Shown here: piece after piece, positions 12,535-21,922 of the stretch
Layout: every line of letters begins with the position of its first letter
How positions within the stretch are numbered: the stretch's first letter is position 1
Origin: Beta vulgaris subsp. vulgaris
Lineage: Eukaryota; Streptophyta; Magnoliopsida; Caryophyllales; Amaranthaceae
Assembly: GCF_026745355.1 (NCBI RefSeq)
Contig: NC_079206.1
Span: 16,693,082-16,757,081 of the forward strand
DNA length: 64,000 bases
Reading direction: 5' to 3'
The notes under the pieces: generated by a model
What the model saw: only the letters and a program-made list of their open reading frames with translations
What the model was told of the DNA's origin: nothing
Databases searched by the model: none
Program-made: the position numbers and the translations under genes

Positions 12535-12822
12535 GGCCCATATGGTCGTTGTTTATAAACGGTAGTAATTGGAATGAATTTGTATGTAAATTTGTGAAGA
12601 AATCATTGTTCATTCTCATGGTAATGCTAATTTATCCTAGAGTAGTAATGAAATTTGCTTTCCCTTTGAGACAAAAAAACAAGTTCAGGGGTGATATTGC
12701 TCTTCTATTGAAAGAAAAAAATACAAACTTAAGGGTTTGAATTGCATTCCATGGAGATTTTAAGGGTGCCTTAAAATTCATTCTTATTATTACATTTTAT
12801 TAACAACTACCAAACGATTCGC
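12535..12822. mobile_element. Diverged MITE, same family as 50998-51342
   Basis: The arms resemble the copy at 51 kb: GGTAGTAATTGGAATGAATT near the left end, ACAACTACCAAACGATTCG at the right, and a shared interior (TGGTAATGCTAATTTATCCT, GAGACAAAAAAACAAG). The outer ends have decayed. Confidence 0.6.
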
Positions 12823-13219
12823 TAATGCGGTAATGCCATGATATTACTACTAAACTAAGACTCGTGATAAAATGTCAAACCCAAATTATATATCCTTTTA
12901 TCTTATTAGATTACACGGTGTATCGTACAGAGTACAGACCCAACAACTAATTTCACTAATAGGGCGTGGCATATTTGTGACATCCATAATGTAGTTTTGT
13001 GGTGCTCAGGTGGATCTTTATCGATTTTAGATTGTGAGTTACAGCATTGTTTACAGTCTTATAAAGATGACTCTGTTTTGTTACTTTCTTATTAGGGCTT
13101 TTTAATAATGATCTCATATATTATATATATAATGACAAATTAAGCTAATTTTTGTCTGGATTTGGCCTACTATTCCGCTCCTTGTCAAGGAAAAGTTCAT
13201 ATAACCTTATTAACAATTG
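12823..13219. other. AT-rich intergenic DNA, nothing recognised
   Basis: No coding frame, tRNA-like fold or repeat boundary could be supported. Confidence 0.4.
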
Positions 13220-13234
13220 GAAATCATAGTATTC

Positions 13235-13427
13235 AACCAACAACACATGCTTAGATTAACTGGTAAGGGAGTTATTCTAACCTAACCAGAGGTCTCCGGT
13301 TCAAACCCTAGAAACGCAGCAGAGTATGTTGGGAGAGCTTTCCTCCCAATTGGGGTCTGACTCGGTTCGAATCTGGATTAGTCGGATCCAAAAATGGATT
13401 TTGGAAATCGGGTATGGTTCACCAAAA
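13235..13427 (+). mobile_element. tRNA-derived SINE with 15-bp target duplication
   Basis: The 193-bp body is flanked by the perfect duplication GAAATCATAGTATTC (13220-13234 and 13428-13442). The head has an A-box-like TTAGATTAACTGGTAAGG and a good B box GGTTCAAACCC at about 13310, the internal RNA polymerase III promoter layout of tRNA-derived SINEs. The tail is not a long poly-A. Confidence 0.8.
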
Positions 13428-13505
13428 GAAATCATAGTATTCCGGTAATAGCAAAGGAATAGATAAAAATGAAAGGTAATTTGATAGTTTTATTGTTATT
13501 ACATA

Positions 13506-13814
13506 CTCCCTCCATTTGTTTTAAATTGTTAGATTGTGTTATGTACAAGAGTTTAAATAATTTTATTTTCAAACTTTTTGAAGGGTATTTTTGACTCATT
13601 TAATGTAAAATAATGGAGAAAAATATATATAATAGTACTTTTTGGTGGGAAAAAAAAGAAAAAAAATAGTATTACTTTTGGTGGGCCAAATACCCCAGAT
13701 AAGGAAAGTTTAATAATGTAGCAATTAAAAAGATCCAAACATTTAATGAAAATGTATCAATTAAATATATCCAAACATTTAAGGAAAATGTAGCAATTAA
13801 AAAGACGAAGGGAT
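13506..13814. mobile_element. Degenerate Stowaway-like MITE
   Basis: The left end CTCCCTCCATTTG is preceded by TA; the right end GACGAAGGGAT is eroded. The right half has internal duplications of AATGTAGCAATTAAAAAGA and AATGTATCAATTAAATATA. Confidence 0.5.
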
Positions 13815-13869
13815 TATGTAAGGTGATAAACTATTTTTTTGTGAAAGTGTTTTCAGCTTTTAGGTATGG

Positions 13870-14240
13870 TTGATACTAGGTATGTTCATAAAAATCTGAT
13901 CCCATCCGGTAAATCGAATACCCGATCCGATTTTTAAGTTTTCGGGTATTTCAAATTAGATTTTTCGGATCACATAGAGATTATAATTTTCATTTTCGAA
14001 TATCCGAAAATATTCAAAACATTGGATTTTCTCGGCTTTTTCGGATATCTGATCTGAAAATATTGGTTTTCCAGACAGGATATCTGAAATATGCGATGAT
14101 GCGATCCGAACTTATTTTCTAAACTTTTTCATTGAAAAATGTATTTTTTTAGTTTTTGAATATTCAAAAATTTTAGTTCATGAAAAATACGATTCAAATC
14201 CGATACGAAAAAATCGAATATCCAAAATTTCATAACGTAT
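13870..14240. repeat. AT-rich stretch with many degenerate ATCCGA / TCGGAT words
   Basis: ATCCGA, CGGATATC and TCGAATATCC words recur in both orientations, giving weak local fold-back potential. No element ends were found. Confidence 0.35.
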
Positions 14241-14419
14241 TATCTTGAATGAACTACTTTTTAGGCCGGGCTATTCCTGAGGTAAGGAAAATTATCATTT
14301 ATCAATATTGTACTTTAAAATGATAATACTAAATACAACTTGGTCTAGTGGTTAAAACTTAGAGAACGTATTGTGTTGGACTCGTCCGACCATAATCTTG
14401 GTCGGACGACTTTCAGGTG

Positions 14420-14866
14420 GTTCTAATTTTTTTTCAGGTAGTCTTCATTTTTTTTCTGGTGGTTCCAAATCTTTTTCAGGTAGTCTTCATTTTGTTTTCA
14501 GTTAGTCTTCTTTGTTTTTCAGTGGGTTTTTGTGCTTCAGTTAAACTTACTTGGGTTTCAGTTGGTCTTTATTCTTTTTCAGGTAGTCTACATTTTTCTT
14601 CAGGTAGTCTTCATTTTGTTTCAGTTAGTCCATTATTTCTTTCAGTTGACCCATTATTTCTTTCAGTTGGTCCAACTGAAAGAAAAGAAAGTCTAACTGA
14701 AAGAAAAGAAAGTCCAACTGAAAGAAAAGAAAGTCCAATTGATAGAAAACAAAGTCCAACTGAAAGAAAACAAAGTCTAACTGAAAGAAAAAAAAGTCTA
14801 ACTGAAAGAAAAGAAAGTCCAACTGAAAGAAAACAAAGTCCAACTGAAAAGAAAACAAAACACTAA
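14420..14866. repeat. 21-bp minisatellite arranged as an inverted repeat
   Basis: On the right arm (14672-14860) the unit GTCCAACTGAAAGAAAAGAAA repeats about nine times. The left arm (14420-14670) carries the inverted theme (TTTCAGTTGGTC, TTTTTCAGGTAGTCTTC). The hinge is at about 14671, TTGGTCCAA. The 21-bp unit is seven codons, so the array stays open in several frames on both strands (SPTERKE or FFQLDF-type repeats), which explains the open frames here without a gene. Confidence 0.8.
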
Positions 14867-15121
14867 CCTCTACTTTCTCTCACTTTCTCCTTCTTCTTCA
14901 TGGCATCATATCCACACTGCCCCTTACTTTCCAAACAAGCTGTGCAGTTATAAGCCTTCCAGTTCAGCAACACTCCACTTTCTAACATATCTATTATTCT
15001 CCCATCTTTCATATCCTCATCATTATATGGAACTTCAATAACAACACCATTACACTGTCCCACCATTGATGAGAATAAGGAGGATCATGAAAACCGCCAA
15101 AATGAAGGAAACTTTTGCCAT
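14863..15121 (-). pseudogene. Fragment of a wall-associated / LRK10L-type receptor gene
   Basis: From an ATG at 15121 there is a good signal peptide (MAKVSFILAVFMILL...) that runs into a stop shortly after, in the frame GGTV-stop. One frame over, the sequence from 15066 matches the C-terminal half of a WAK_assoc extracellular domain: CNGVVIEVP, then LESGVLLNW, then CTACLESKGQCGYD. The galacturonan-binding part, the transmembrane segment and the kinase are absent. A TATA-like TTATATAT lies about 50 bp upstream (15169-15176), so promoter, leader and a shortened first exon seem to have been captured together. It lies entirely inside the Pack-MULE. It is probably non-functional; whether it is expressed cannot be seen. 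Confidence 0.65.
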
Positions 15122-15711
15122 AGTTTTTAGTATTGTGTGTAATTGACGTGTGTTAATGGGTATACTTGCATATATAAGCAGTTTACATATATATGATGAC
15201 GGTTAAGGGTTAGTTGCTTTTCTGGTCACAATTCTGTGAATGATTTTTGGCGAAATTATATGATTCTTCCCCATAGCAAAACAGCTATAGACTCACCAAA
15301 AACACTACTCTAAATATTCTGAAATTTGCGTATCTTATAATACAAGAAAAAGAGAATATTCTTTGGTTTTGCTTATTGTTTTAGAGTCTTTGTGGACATA
15401 ATATTTCTTGGCTAACATTCTTTCCATGGTGGATTTTGAGAAGGTTACGAAGAAGAAGGTTTCTTTTCTCCTTTGCTGTATATTATAGTACTGGGCTCAG
15501 CCCGTCTGACGAGAATATTAGGTCAGACGGTCTGACCCAATACTTTCACTAAAACTTAAATATATGATCTTGAGGTCATGAGATCAAAATCTATACTGTG
15601 CAATTTCTAATTTTTTTTATTGTACATGGATTACCTGAACTAAAACTCCCCTAAAAAGAGCGCCACGTGGCACCATTCCTTGATTAGGAACACCTTTTAA
15701 TATATTTACTA

Positions 15712-16045
15712 CTCCCTCCGTCCCAAAATATAGTTCTCATTTCCATTTTGGGTGTCCCAAAATATAGTTCCCATTTTCATATTTAGTTCCACATTTTTCT
15801 GTAATTTGTCTAGAAAAACCGTGTCCCATCATTTATTTGCTTCTTGAATTTTGTTTTTTCCTTAGTTTATTCAACCAAAATGTTACAATTAATACTCTTT
15901 CACCAATTATCTCCATTCTCTCTCCTAAAATCATCTTTTCCCATACAACTTTTATTTAAATAAACAAAAAAACCTTTACTATCCCAACTTGCATAAATTA
16001 CCGTGAAAAAAGGGAAATGAGAACTATATTTTGGGATGGAGGGAG
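15712..16045. mobile_element. Stowaway MITE
   Basis: The left end CTCCCTCCGTCCCAAAATAT and the right end ATATTTTGGGATGGAGGGAG are inverted repeats, flanked by TA. AATATAGTTC words recur in the arms. Confidence 0.9.
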
Positions 16046-16048
16046 TAC

Positions 16049-16225
16049 TTATTAGGCCCGGTTTATGCCCCGGGTAAGAAAAAATTTCATTTATAATACT
16101 TTATGATAATAACACTAAATACAACTTAGTCTAATGGTCAAGACTTTAGTATATGTACTTGAGGTCTCGAGATCAAATCTTATACTATGCAATTTTTTAA
16201 TTTTTTATTGTGCCATGTAACACAT
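16049..16225 (+). mobile_element. SINE-like repeat copy B (uninterrupted)
   Basis: It starts TTAGGCCCGG and has ACTTAGTCTAATGGTCAAG (A-box-like, TRGYNNARNNG type) and GATCAAATC (fits GWTCRANNC), then CTATGCAATTTTTTAATT. It aligns with copy A on both sides of the Pack-MULE. The family is not recognised. Confidence 0.5.
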
Positions 16226-17110
16226 TTTCTTGTTTATGCACGCATTTTAATATGTTTGTATAGATACCATTAAGTTTTACCATCCACGTGGTATGTAAAT
16301 TAGGACATAAACAGACAACTTTAAATTTGGCAAAGAAAACTTCATACTACAAGATGAGCCCAAGCATGCTGCTACTATCTTAGTAAACGCTGAAACAAGT
16401 AAAACGTGGCTGTTAGAGAATAGGAGACGCGATAAGAAGAAAAACAGAGCGATACATACGTCGAATCTTCCAAAACCGTGTAGTTTGCTATAAATGAGCC
16501 AATCAATAGAACGTGGCTACTGCTGCCAAAAAAAAAAAAAAAAAAAAAATTGAACGTGGCTCCCTTTCTGACACTGATTAATCAGAAAAAGATTGTTCAA
16601 AATAAGACCTTGTAGTCCTCTAAAGTTTGCACATTATTATATCAGCAAACACACAAATTAGTTGCACCAGCAACTACTTCCATGTGATTCACTTTGCAAA
16701 CAAAGCTAGACTTCACTAAAGCGTAAAGCTGCACATGGCTTATGAAATGAACTCAAATCATAGTTCTAGTGCATTTCTTTTATCTTAATTTCTTGGTCTA
16801 TGCATATTTTTCAGATTTTAATTTTGGCATTGTTGTATGTATGTTATTTTAATAATATCAACGCTAACTTGTAGTATATCAAAAGATGTTATCAAGTGAA
16901 TCTATTCGTTATAGTATGCTCTTCCTTGACTAGAAATGTAAAAAAAACTTAGGCAATACCGTTTATAATCATCTGAATCTTTCAATTAGGGTTCAGGCCA
17001 AAAAAATCAATTAACAAAAAAATAGACTTTTCTTTTCTCCGAATACTCCTACTGACCATCGAACTTTATTCTAGTATACAATTAATGTCTTTGAATTAAA
17101 AAAAACATAG
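16226..17110. other. AT-rich intergenic DNA, nothing recognised
   Basis: It includes an A20-type homopolymer near 16529. I see no coding or repeat structure. Confidence 0.45.
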
Positions 17111-17114
17111 TTAC

Positions 17115-18005
17115 TTATCTTGGCATCCCCCTTTCTCATACTATGCATAGATACAAAGATGTTCAATTCCTTGTTGATAAGGTTAGGAAGAAGCTGACTA
17201 TTTGGAAGGCCAACTATCAATCTTGAGTCGGGAAATTGCTCTCAATTAACACTACCCTAAACTCCATCCTTGCTTACTAGCTACAAACTCAAACTCTTCC
17301 AGCTACAATCCTCAAAGATCTTGACCAAACTTGCAATAACTTTTTGGTTGGGGGGGGGGGGGAGGGACTAAAAAAACCGATTACATCTTGTTGGCAAAGA
17401 TTCCACCTTCCTTCCTAAATCCCAAGAGGGTATGGGCATAAGATCTCAACATGATCCGAGTCTTGTCTATATGGCTCGTCTAGGGTGGAAAATGAGCCAA
17501 GGTACGGACAATCTTGCTAAGGAGTGCATATATCCAAATACATCATCCTTAATAAAGTTATACCCTTTAAAAATGGTTCTAAAATCTAGAATAGCATATA
17601 GGGATAGGATGGAATCTCTTGATGAGTGATAGTAAAATCTGGGTCATTAGTGATGGCAAGGACATTTTATTCTGGGAAGACAACTGGCTAGGGATAGATA
17701 CCATTATAATTCTTATTTCACGTCCTCTCTCTCATCAAGAGAAACTAGCTCAAGCTTTGCGACATGTGAGCTAATGATTCGTGGGTGCTAAGTTGCATTT
17801 TCTTTACTTCATCTGAGTATGTTTCTACACGTATCATGGATGTTCCCATCAACCCCCCCCCCCTCATAAAACCCATGAGGGTGACCACCTAATCTCCTCC
17901 TTTGCTGAAGACAAAAAATTCTCTATTGTTAGTGCCTACACCTTTCTCACCTTTTCCCAAAAGCCTCAACATCATTTGGATTGGTTGTGCAATGGTCCCA
18001 GTTAG
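17115..18005 (+). pseudogene. LINE (non-LTR) reverse transcriptase fragment, 5' truncated
   Basis: Translation in shifting frames gives GIPLSHTMHRYKD followed by FLVDKVRKKLTIWKAN, then GIRSQHDPSLVYMARLGWKM and FWEDNWLGID. These are the conserved words after the RT core of plant L1-type LINEs (thumb, then the region before the zf-RVT finger). Several stops and frame changes are present. The 5' part is missing, as is usual for target-primed insertion. The element resumes at 19128 after the TIR insertion. Confidence 0.7.
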
Positions 18006-19127
18006 GGCTAATTATCGAGCGAGCCGAGCCCGAACAAAGTTGGGCTCTGCTCGAGCTCGTTAAAGAATATGAAGGCTTGGCTCGGGCTCGTGGCTCGTTG
18101 GGCCTGGCTAGATTCCCCAAGCTCGACTCAGCTTGAATTGACTAATTAAGGGCTCGACTTGGCTCGTGAAAAAAATAAGGGGTCGACTATTATCAGTGCG
18201 TGTATCCAAAAATTCCAACCCAAAGTATATTGGCTTACACATCTACATACTACAAAGTCCAAAATTAGGCTCAAGGTATTGCCTTATCAATATGCAAAGT
18301 CCAAACTTAGACTCAAACCTAATGAGTAAGGCCAATCTTTGAATGAATACACATTGCAACAAGTTTGTTTTTTTTTTTTTTTATAGATATGTTATTACCT
18401 TCCTCCTTATATATTCTATTTGGCTAATGTGGGGTGTATATCAAGCTACCGAATTTTTGTTTCTTTTTATGCATATTCACTCCGCCTCCATCCTTGTTTC
18501 TACTGCTACTTCACTCTGTTGTTGACTCCTTGTTGCTACCGCTTATCCATATGCTTTGTCTTTTTAAAAAAAATTATTCAATTTACTTTATGGCATTATA
18601 CTCTATATTAGTATTTGTTCAAAAAGGCTATGTCACTTCGTCCTTGTTGCTAACCCAAGTTGCTAATGCTAATCAATATGCTTTGTCTTTTTTTATTCTT
18701 TAATTTAATTTATGGCATTATACTCTATATTAGTATTTGTTCAAAGAGGATTGTAACTGCTTAAGTTTATTTATAATTTCTAAATATTTTCTACAAAAAA
18801 GAATCATATCTTGGTCATTCACATTTGTTAATTACACAACTTCTCAAATTGTTTTAATGCTGAATAGTTATAGACTAGTAATATTATAACATCCTATCAC
18901 TAGTCTCCTTCTGATACATGACGATGTAGGACCACTAATTTTTTAATTCAACTCTATAAATATCTTATTCAAAAAAAAAATTATTCGAGGCTGTTCACGA
19001 ACTTATTGAGGCAAGCTCAATCTTGTTTAGCTTGGCTCGTTAAATTCTCGACCCGAGCCACAACGAACCGAGCTTTTACTGAGTCGATCCCCAACTATTC
19101 GCGAACAGACAAAGCTTATTATCAGCC
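18006..19127. mobile_element. TIR element inserted in the LINE
   Basis: The ends are GGCTAATTATCGAGC and, inverted, GGCTGATAATAAGC, with TTAG (or TTA) repeated on both sides (18002-18005, 19128-19131). Both subterminal regions are rich in GAGCTCG, GGCTCG and CGAGCC words. Removing it rejoins the LINE. The short TTA-like duplication suggests PIF/Harbinger, but this is not certain. No transposase is visible; the interior holds two similar segments ending TTTATGGCATTATACTCTA. Confidence 0.65.
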
Positions 19128-19680
19128 TTAGTCCCACTACCCCCAAACTCAATTTCTTCCTATGGCTTGTTTAGTGGAACCGCTCCCCACCAACACACTC
19201 TTAAAGCTTTGCAATATTGTTAATTCAAACCTTTGTCCTATTTGTACCAATCATGCGGAGTCCTCTTCGCTCATCCTTAGAGAGTGTGTAGTGTCCCGGG
19301 AGGTTTGGCTTGCCTCGAGTGTCCATCCTTACCTTCTTCCAAATACCACCACTGAAGAATGGTTGCAATATAACTTGAGGTTACAAAATATTATCAACAG
19401 CATCCCGTTGTGTTTCCTCTTCCCCTTCATAGGCTGGGAGCTATGGACCCAACGTAATAAAAGAATTTTTGAGAAATCCTCCTCTCCTTCTCCCTATGCT
19501 ATTGTCCAAAAATCTTTTCGTGGTGCAGCTAAATTCTTTGGTTTCATCTCAAAATCCCAATTCACTAGCATCCCCCCTTCTCCTGTTTCAGTCACCAGTC
19601 CTTTATTTAAGCATAAATGTGCCGCATCTTTCGTGAGTTTATCCTCCCCTTCTTGTATTTTTTTTGGTAAGTAAGTAAGT
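19128..19680 (+). pseudogene. LINE zf-RVT (reverse-transcriptase zinc finger) fragment
   Basis: Continuation of the LINE at 17115. The frame 19162-19674 has CPICTNHAESSSLILREC, the Cys/His knuckle of the zf-RVT domain, then EVWLAS and WELWTQRNKRIFE, typical of the linker before the RNase H domain. It breaks off near 19675, where opposite-strand LINE sequence begins. The matching RNase H tail reappears at 21226-21575. Confidence 0.7.
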
Positions 19681-19989
19681 ATACACCTTCTCAATCAAAC
19701 AATACAACCTATCTCCCAAAAGGAGCCAACAAAACACACCACATATGGTCCAAACTACAAAGTATTAATCCACTCTACATCACTTATTTTCCACTTTTGC
19801 GATTTACAAAAATGACACCTGAATCTAACTATACATTGTATTCGTTGGTTATACATTCAATTCCTGAACTTTGTGATGCCGGTGAGCATCGTTTCTATCT
19901 CTCGAAATTTGATATACTATTGCTGCTAGCACAACCAAGACGATATTCTTTCTAATATGTGTCTCTTTGTAACTTCTTCTTGTCCAAGT

Positions 19990-21225
19990 GATCCACTATT
20001 GATATGTTCTTCTTCCATAGTTTATTCTAAGTCAATCAAGCATAAATTGCAACAATTTCTTGCTAAAATCATAATCAAAGAACAGATGATCATGATTTTC
20101 CACCTCCTTACCGTAAAGACAACAAACATTATCAGGAATGATGTTATATAGGAACAACTTATTCTTTGTTCTGAGTTTGCCTTGGATCCCCAGCCAAGCT
20201 ATGAACTTATGCTCGGGAATTGACAATCTGTTCCAAATGCCAGTGGCCCATGGAACTTTATTTTGTTCTCCGAGCATACACTTTACTTATAGAGTACTTA
20301 CTATGAACACTCCATTACTGCATTCCCAGATCTTGAAGCTTGCTTTTGGCCTTGCAAATTTGCTTTACGATCCAACTTGCACCTATTGGTGCTTGATAAC
20401 CCACCAACTACCTTTAGTGAGATAAATATTATGCACCCATTTGACCTAAAGCTAATCTTTACCACTTCCAAGGTGCCAAACAAGCTTCCTTATTGCTGCC
20501 AAATTCCATAACTTGATATCCCCGAACCCCATACCTTCAAACTTCTTGTGATTGCAGACTGAGTCCCATTTAATGTGACCTATTTTCTCACTAGCAACTA
20601 TTCCACTCCATAGATAATTCCTACAAATGCTATTAATTTTCAGAAAAATTGTACTAGGGAGTGAGAAAATTTGAGCCCATATAACTATGGATGCTCAAGA
20701 GAACATAATTGACTAGTTGTGCTCTGCCAGCATAGGACAAACTCCTTGTGCTCCAAATCCTAATTCTCTGAACCATTTTCTCCACAAGAGCATCACAATA
20801 GCTGCCTTGATCTTGGTTGAACTTATAGGCACTCCCAAGTATCTAAAGGGGAGTTGCTCTCTAACAAAGCCAGAGAATTGACTGATTCTAACTATTTCAT
20901 CCTCCTCCGTTGTTGAACTATAAAGGGCTGATTTGGTCTTGTTGTCTTGCAAACCAGTTGACTTGGTAAACAGTTTTAGCCCTTGCAACATCAAATAGGC
21001 TGACTTTGCTTCCCCTTTACAAAACAGTAGTAAGTCATTCGCAAAACAAAGATGATTTATTTTCATTGAACTACAACCTATAAAGAACCGAAACTCTTGT
21101 AACTCCCCTATGTAGTTTAGAATCCTATTGAGATCATCCATACAAAGCACAAAGAGAGGGGAGACATGGGGTCTCCCTGCCTTAAACCCCCTCTTAGCTT
21201 CAAAGAACCCTTCTTATATCGCAGG
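19990..21225 (-). pseudogene. Second LINE reverse transcriptase fragment, opposite strand
   Basis: Read on the minus strand from 21225: a degraded GLRQGDP-type motif, then CMDDLNRILNY, then CFANDLLLFC (the catalytic box, usually FADD; Asn replaces the first Asp), then LPFRYLGVPISSTK. Further on are KWVHNIYL-like and WWVI words and a zf-RVT finger (KFIAWLGIQGKLRTKNKL, CCLYGKEVENHDHLFFD) near 20277-20032. Many stops are present. It sits inside the plus-strand LINE remnant. Confidence 0.75.
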
Positions 21226-21575
21226 TGTGGTATTTGACAATACATGTACTTGGGTCAAGGGGCTCCAAAGACAGGTTTATGCCAACAATAGTATATGCGC
21301 GGGGCTGCTAGGGATTCTTTGGGGCCTCATTATACCCAAAGAGCAACGGGCTACTCACTTAGTTATCTCTACTGACTGCAAGAAAGCTGCCAACCATCTA
21401 CAACAAGATCAGAATATAAATCCCACCATTGACAATCTCACTATGTTATACCAAGATTGAAAACCAATGTTTTCAAAGGATGAAGGTCCAATTTTGCCCA
21501 AGGAAGCTCAATCAAATAGCGGATAGAATGGCAGAAGAAGGAAGGAAAGATAATTTGCATGTTGATGTAACTAGC
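21226..21575 (+). pseudogene. LINE RNase H fragment
   Basis: The plus frame has AGVVFDNTCTWVKG, then AGLLGILWGL, then LVISTDCKKAANHL, and one frame over CPRKLNQIADRMAEEG. This is the order of a plant LINE RNase H domain (RVT_3 type). It is probably the 3' portion of the plus-strand LINE, separated from its zinc finger by the reversed LINE block. Confidence 0.65.
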
Positions 21576-21627
21576 TAGGCTTATAAAAGATAAAAGAAAT
21601 ATAGTCATTATATCATTTAATTTTAAT

Positions 21628-21862
21628 GGTGTGTTTGGTTGCTTGGAAAATATTTTCCAAGAAAACTATTTTCTTCACTTTATTTCATGTGTTTGGTTCG
21701 GACTGGATCAAGTAGAAGAAAATATAGGTTTAACTTTATTTTTTCAAGGGTGGAATCGCTTTCTCTATTGAGGGAAGGGAAGCCACAATTTCCCTTGCTC
21801 TGTCGAACGATACACAACGAAAACAAAGGAGAGTTACTTTTTTTTTTGCAACCAAACAAAGG
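21628..21862. mobile_element. Possible small fold-back MITE
   Basis: The left end GGTGTGTTTGGTTGC faces GCAACCAAACAAAGG near 21848. GGAAAATATTTTCC and GGAAAATCA words lie inside. No clear target duplication was found. Confidence 0.35.
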
Positions 21863-21922
21863 AAAATCAGTCTGGCACTGAGTTTTCCTACAATAAATGA
21901 TTTTCATGTTAAACTACTTTTA

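Larger units (their letters stand above)
14362..15549. mobile_element. Pack-MULE carrying a receptor-like gene fragment
   Basis: It is flanked by the 9-bp duplication TAAAACTTA (14353-14361 and 15550-15558). The ends are similar inverted repeats of about 48 bp: GAGAACGTATTGTGTTGGAC on the left and, inverted, GTGAAAGTATTGGGTCAGAC on the right, both continuing into CCGTCTGACC/GTCAGACG-like sequence. Inside are a 21-bp minisatellite hairpin and a signal-peptide/WAK-type fragment with its upstream region. The related repeat copy at 16049-16225 supplies an uninterrupted version of the insertion site. Confidence 0.82.
14263..15700 (+). mobile_element. SINE-like repeat copy A, split by the Pack-MULE
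   Basis: Two halves (14263-14361 and 15550-15700) align with the continuous copy at 16049-16225: TTAGGCC..., AATACAACTTGGTCTAGTGG (A-box-like), then GAGATCAAAATC (weak B box), then CTATACTGTGCAATT. The MULE lies between the halves. That it is a SINE is inference from the A/B-box words. Confidence 0.5.

Noticed and set aside
14417..14866. 149-codon repeat protein (SPTERKE repeats)
   Set aside because: The repeat unit is 21 bp, so several frames stay open on both strands; no start context or non-repeat domain supports a gene.
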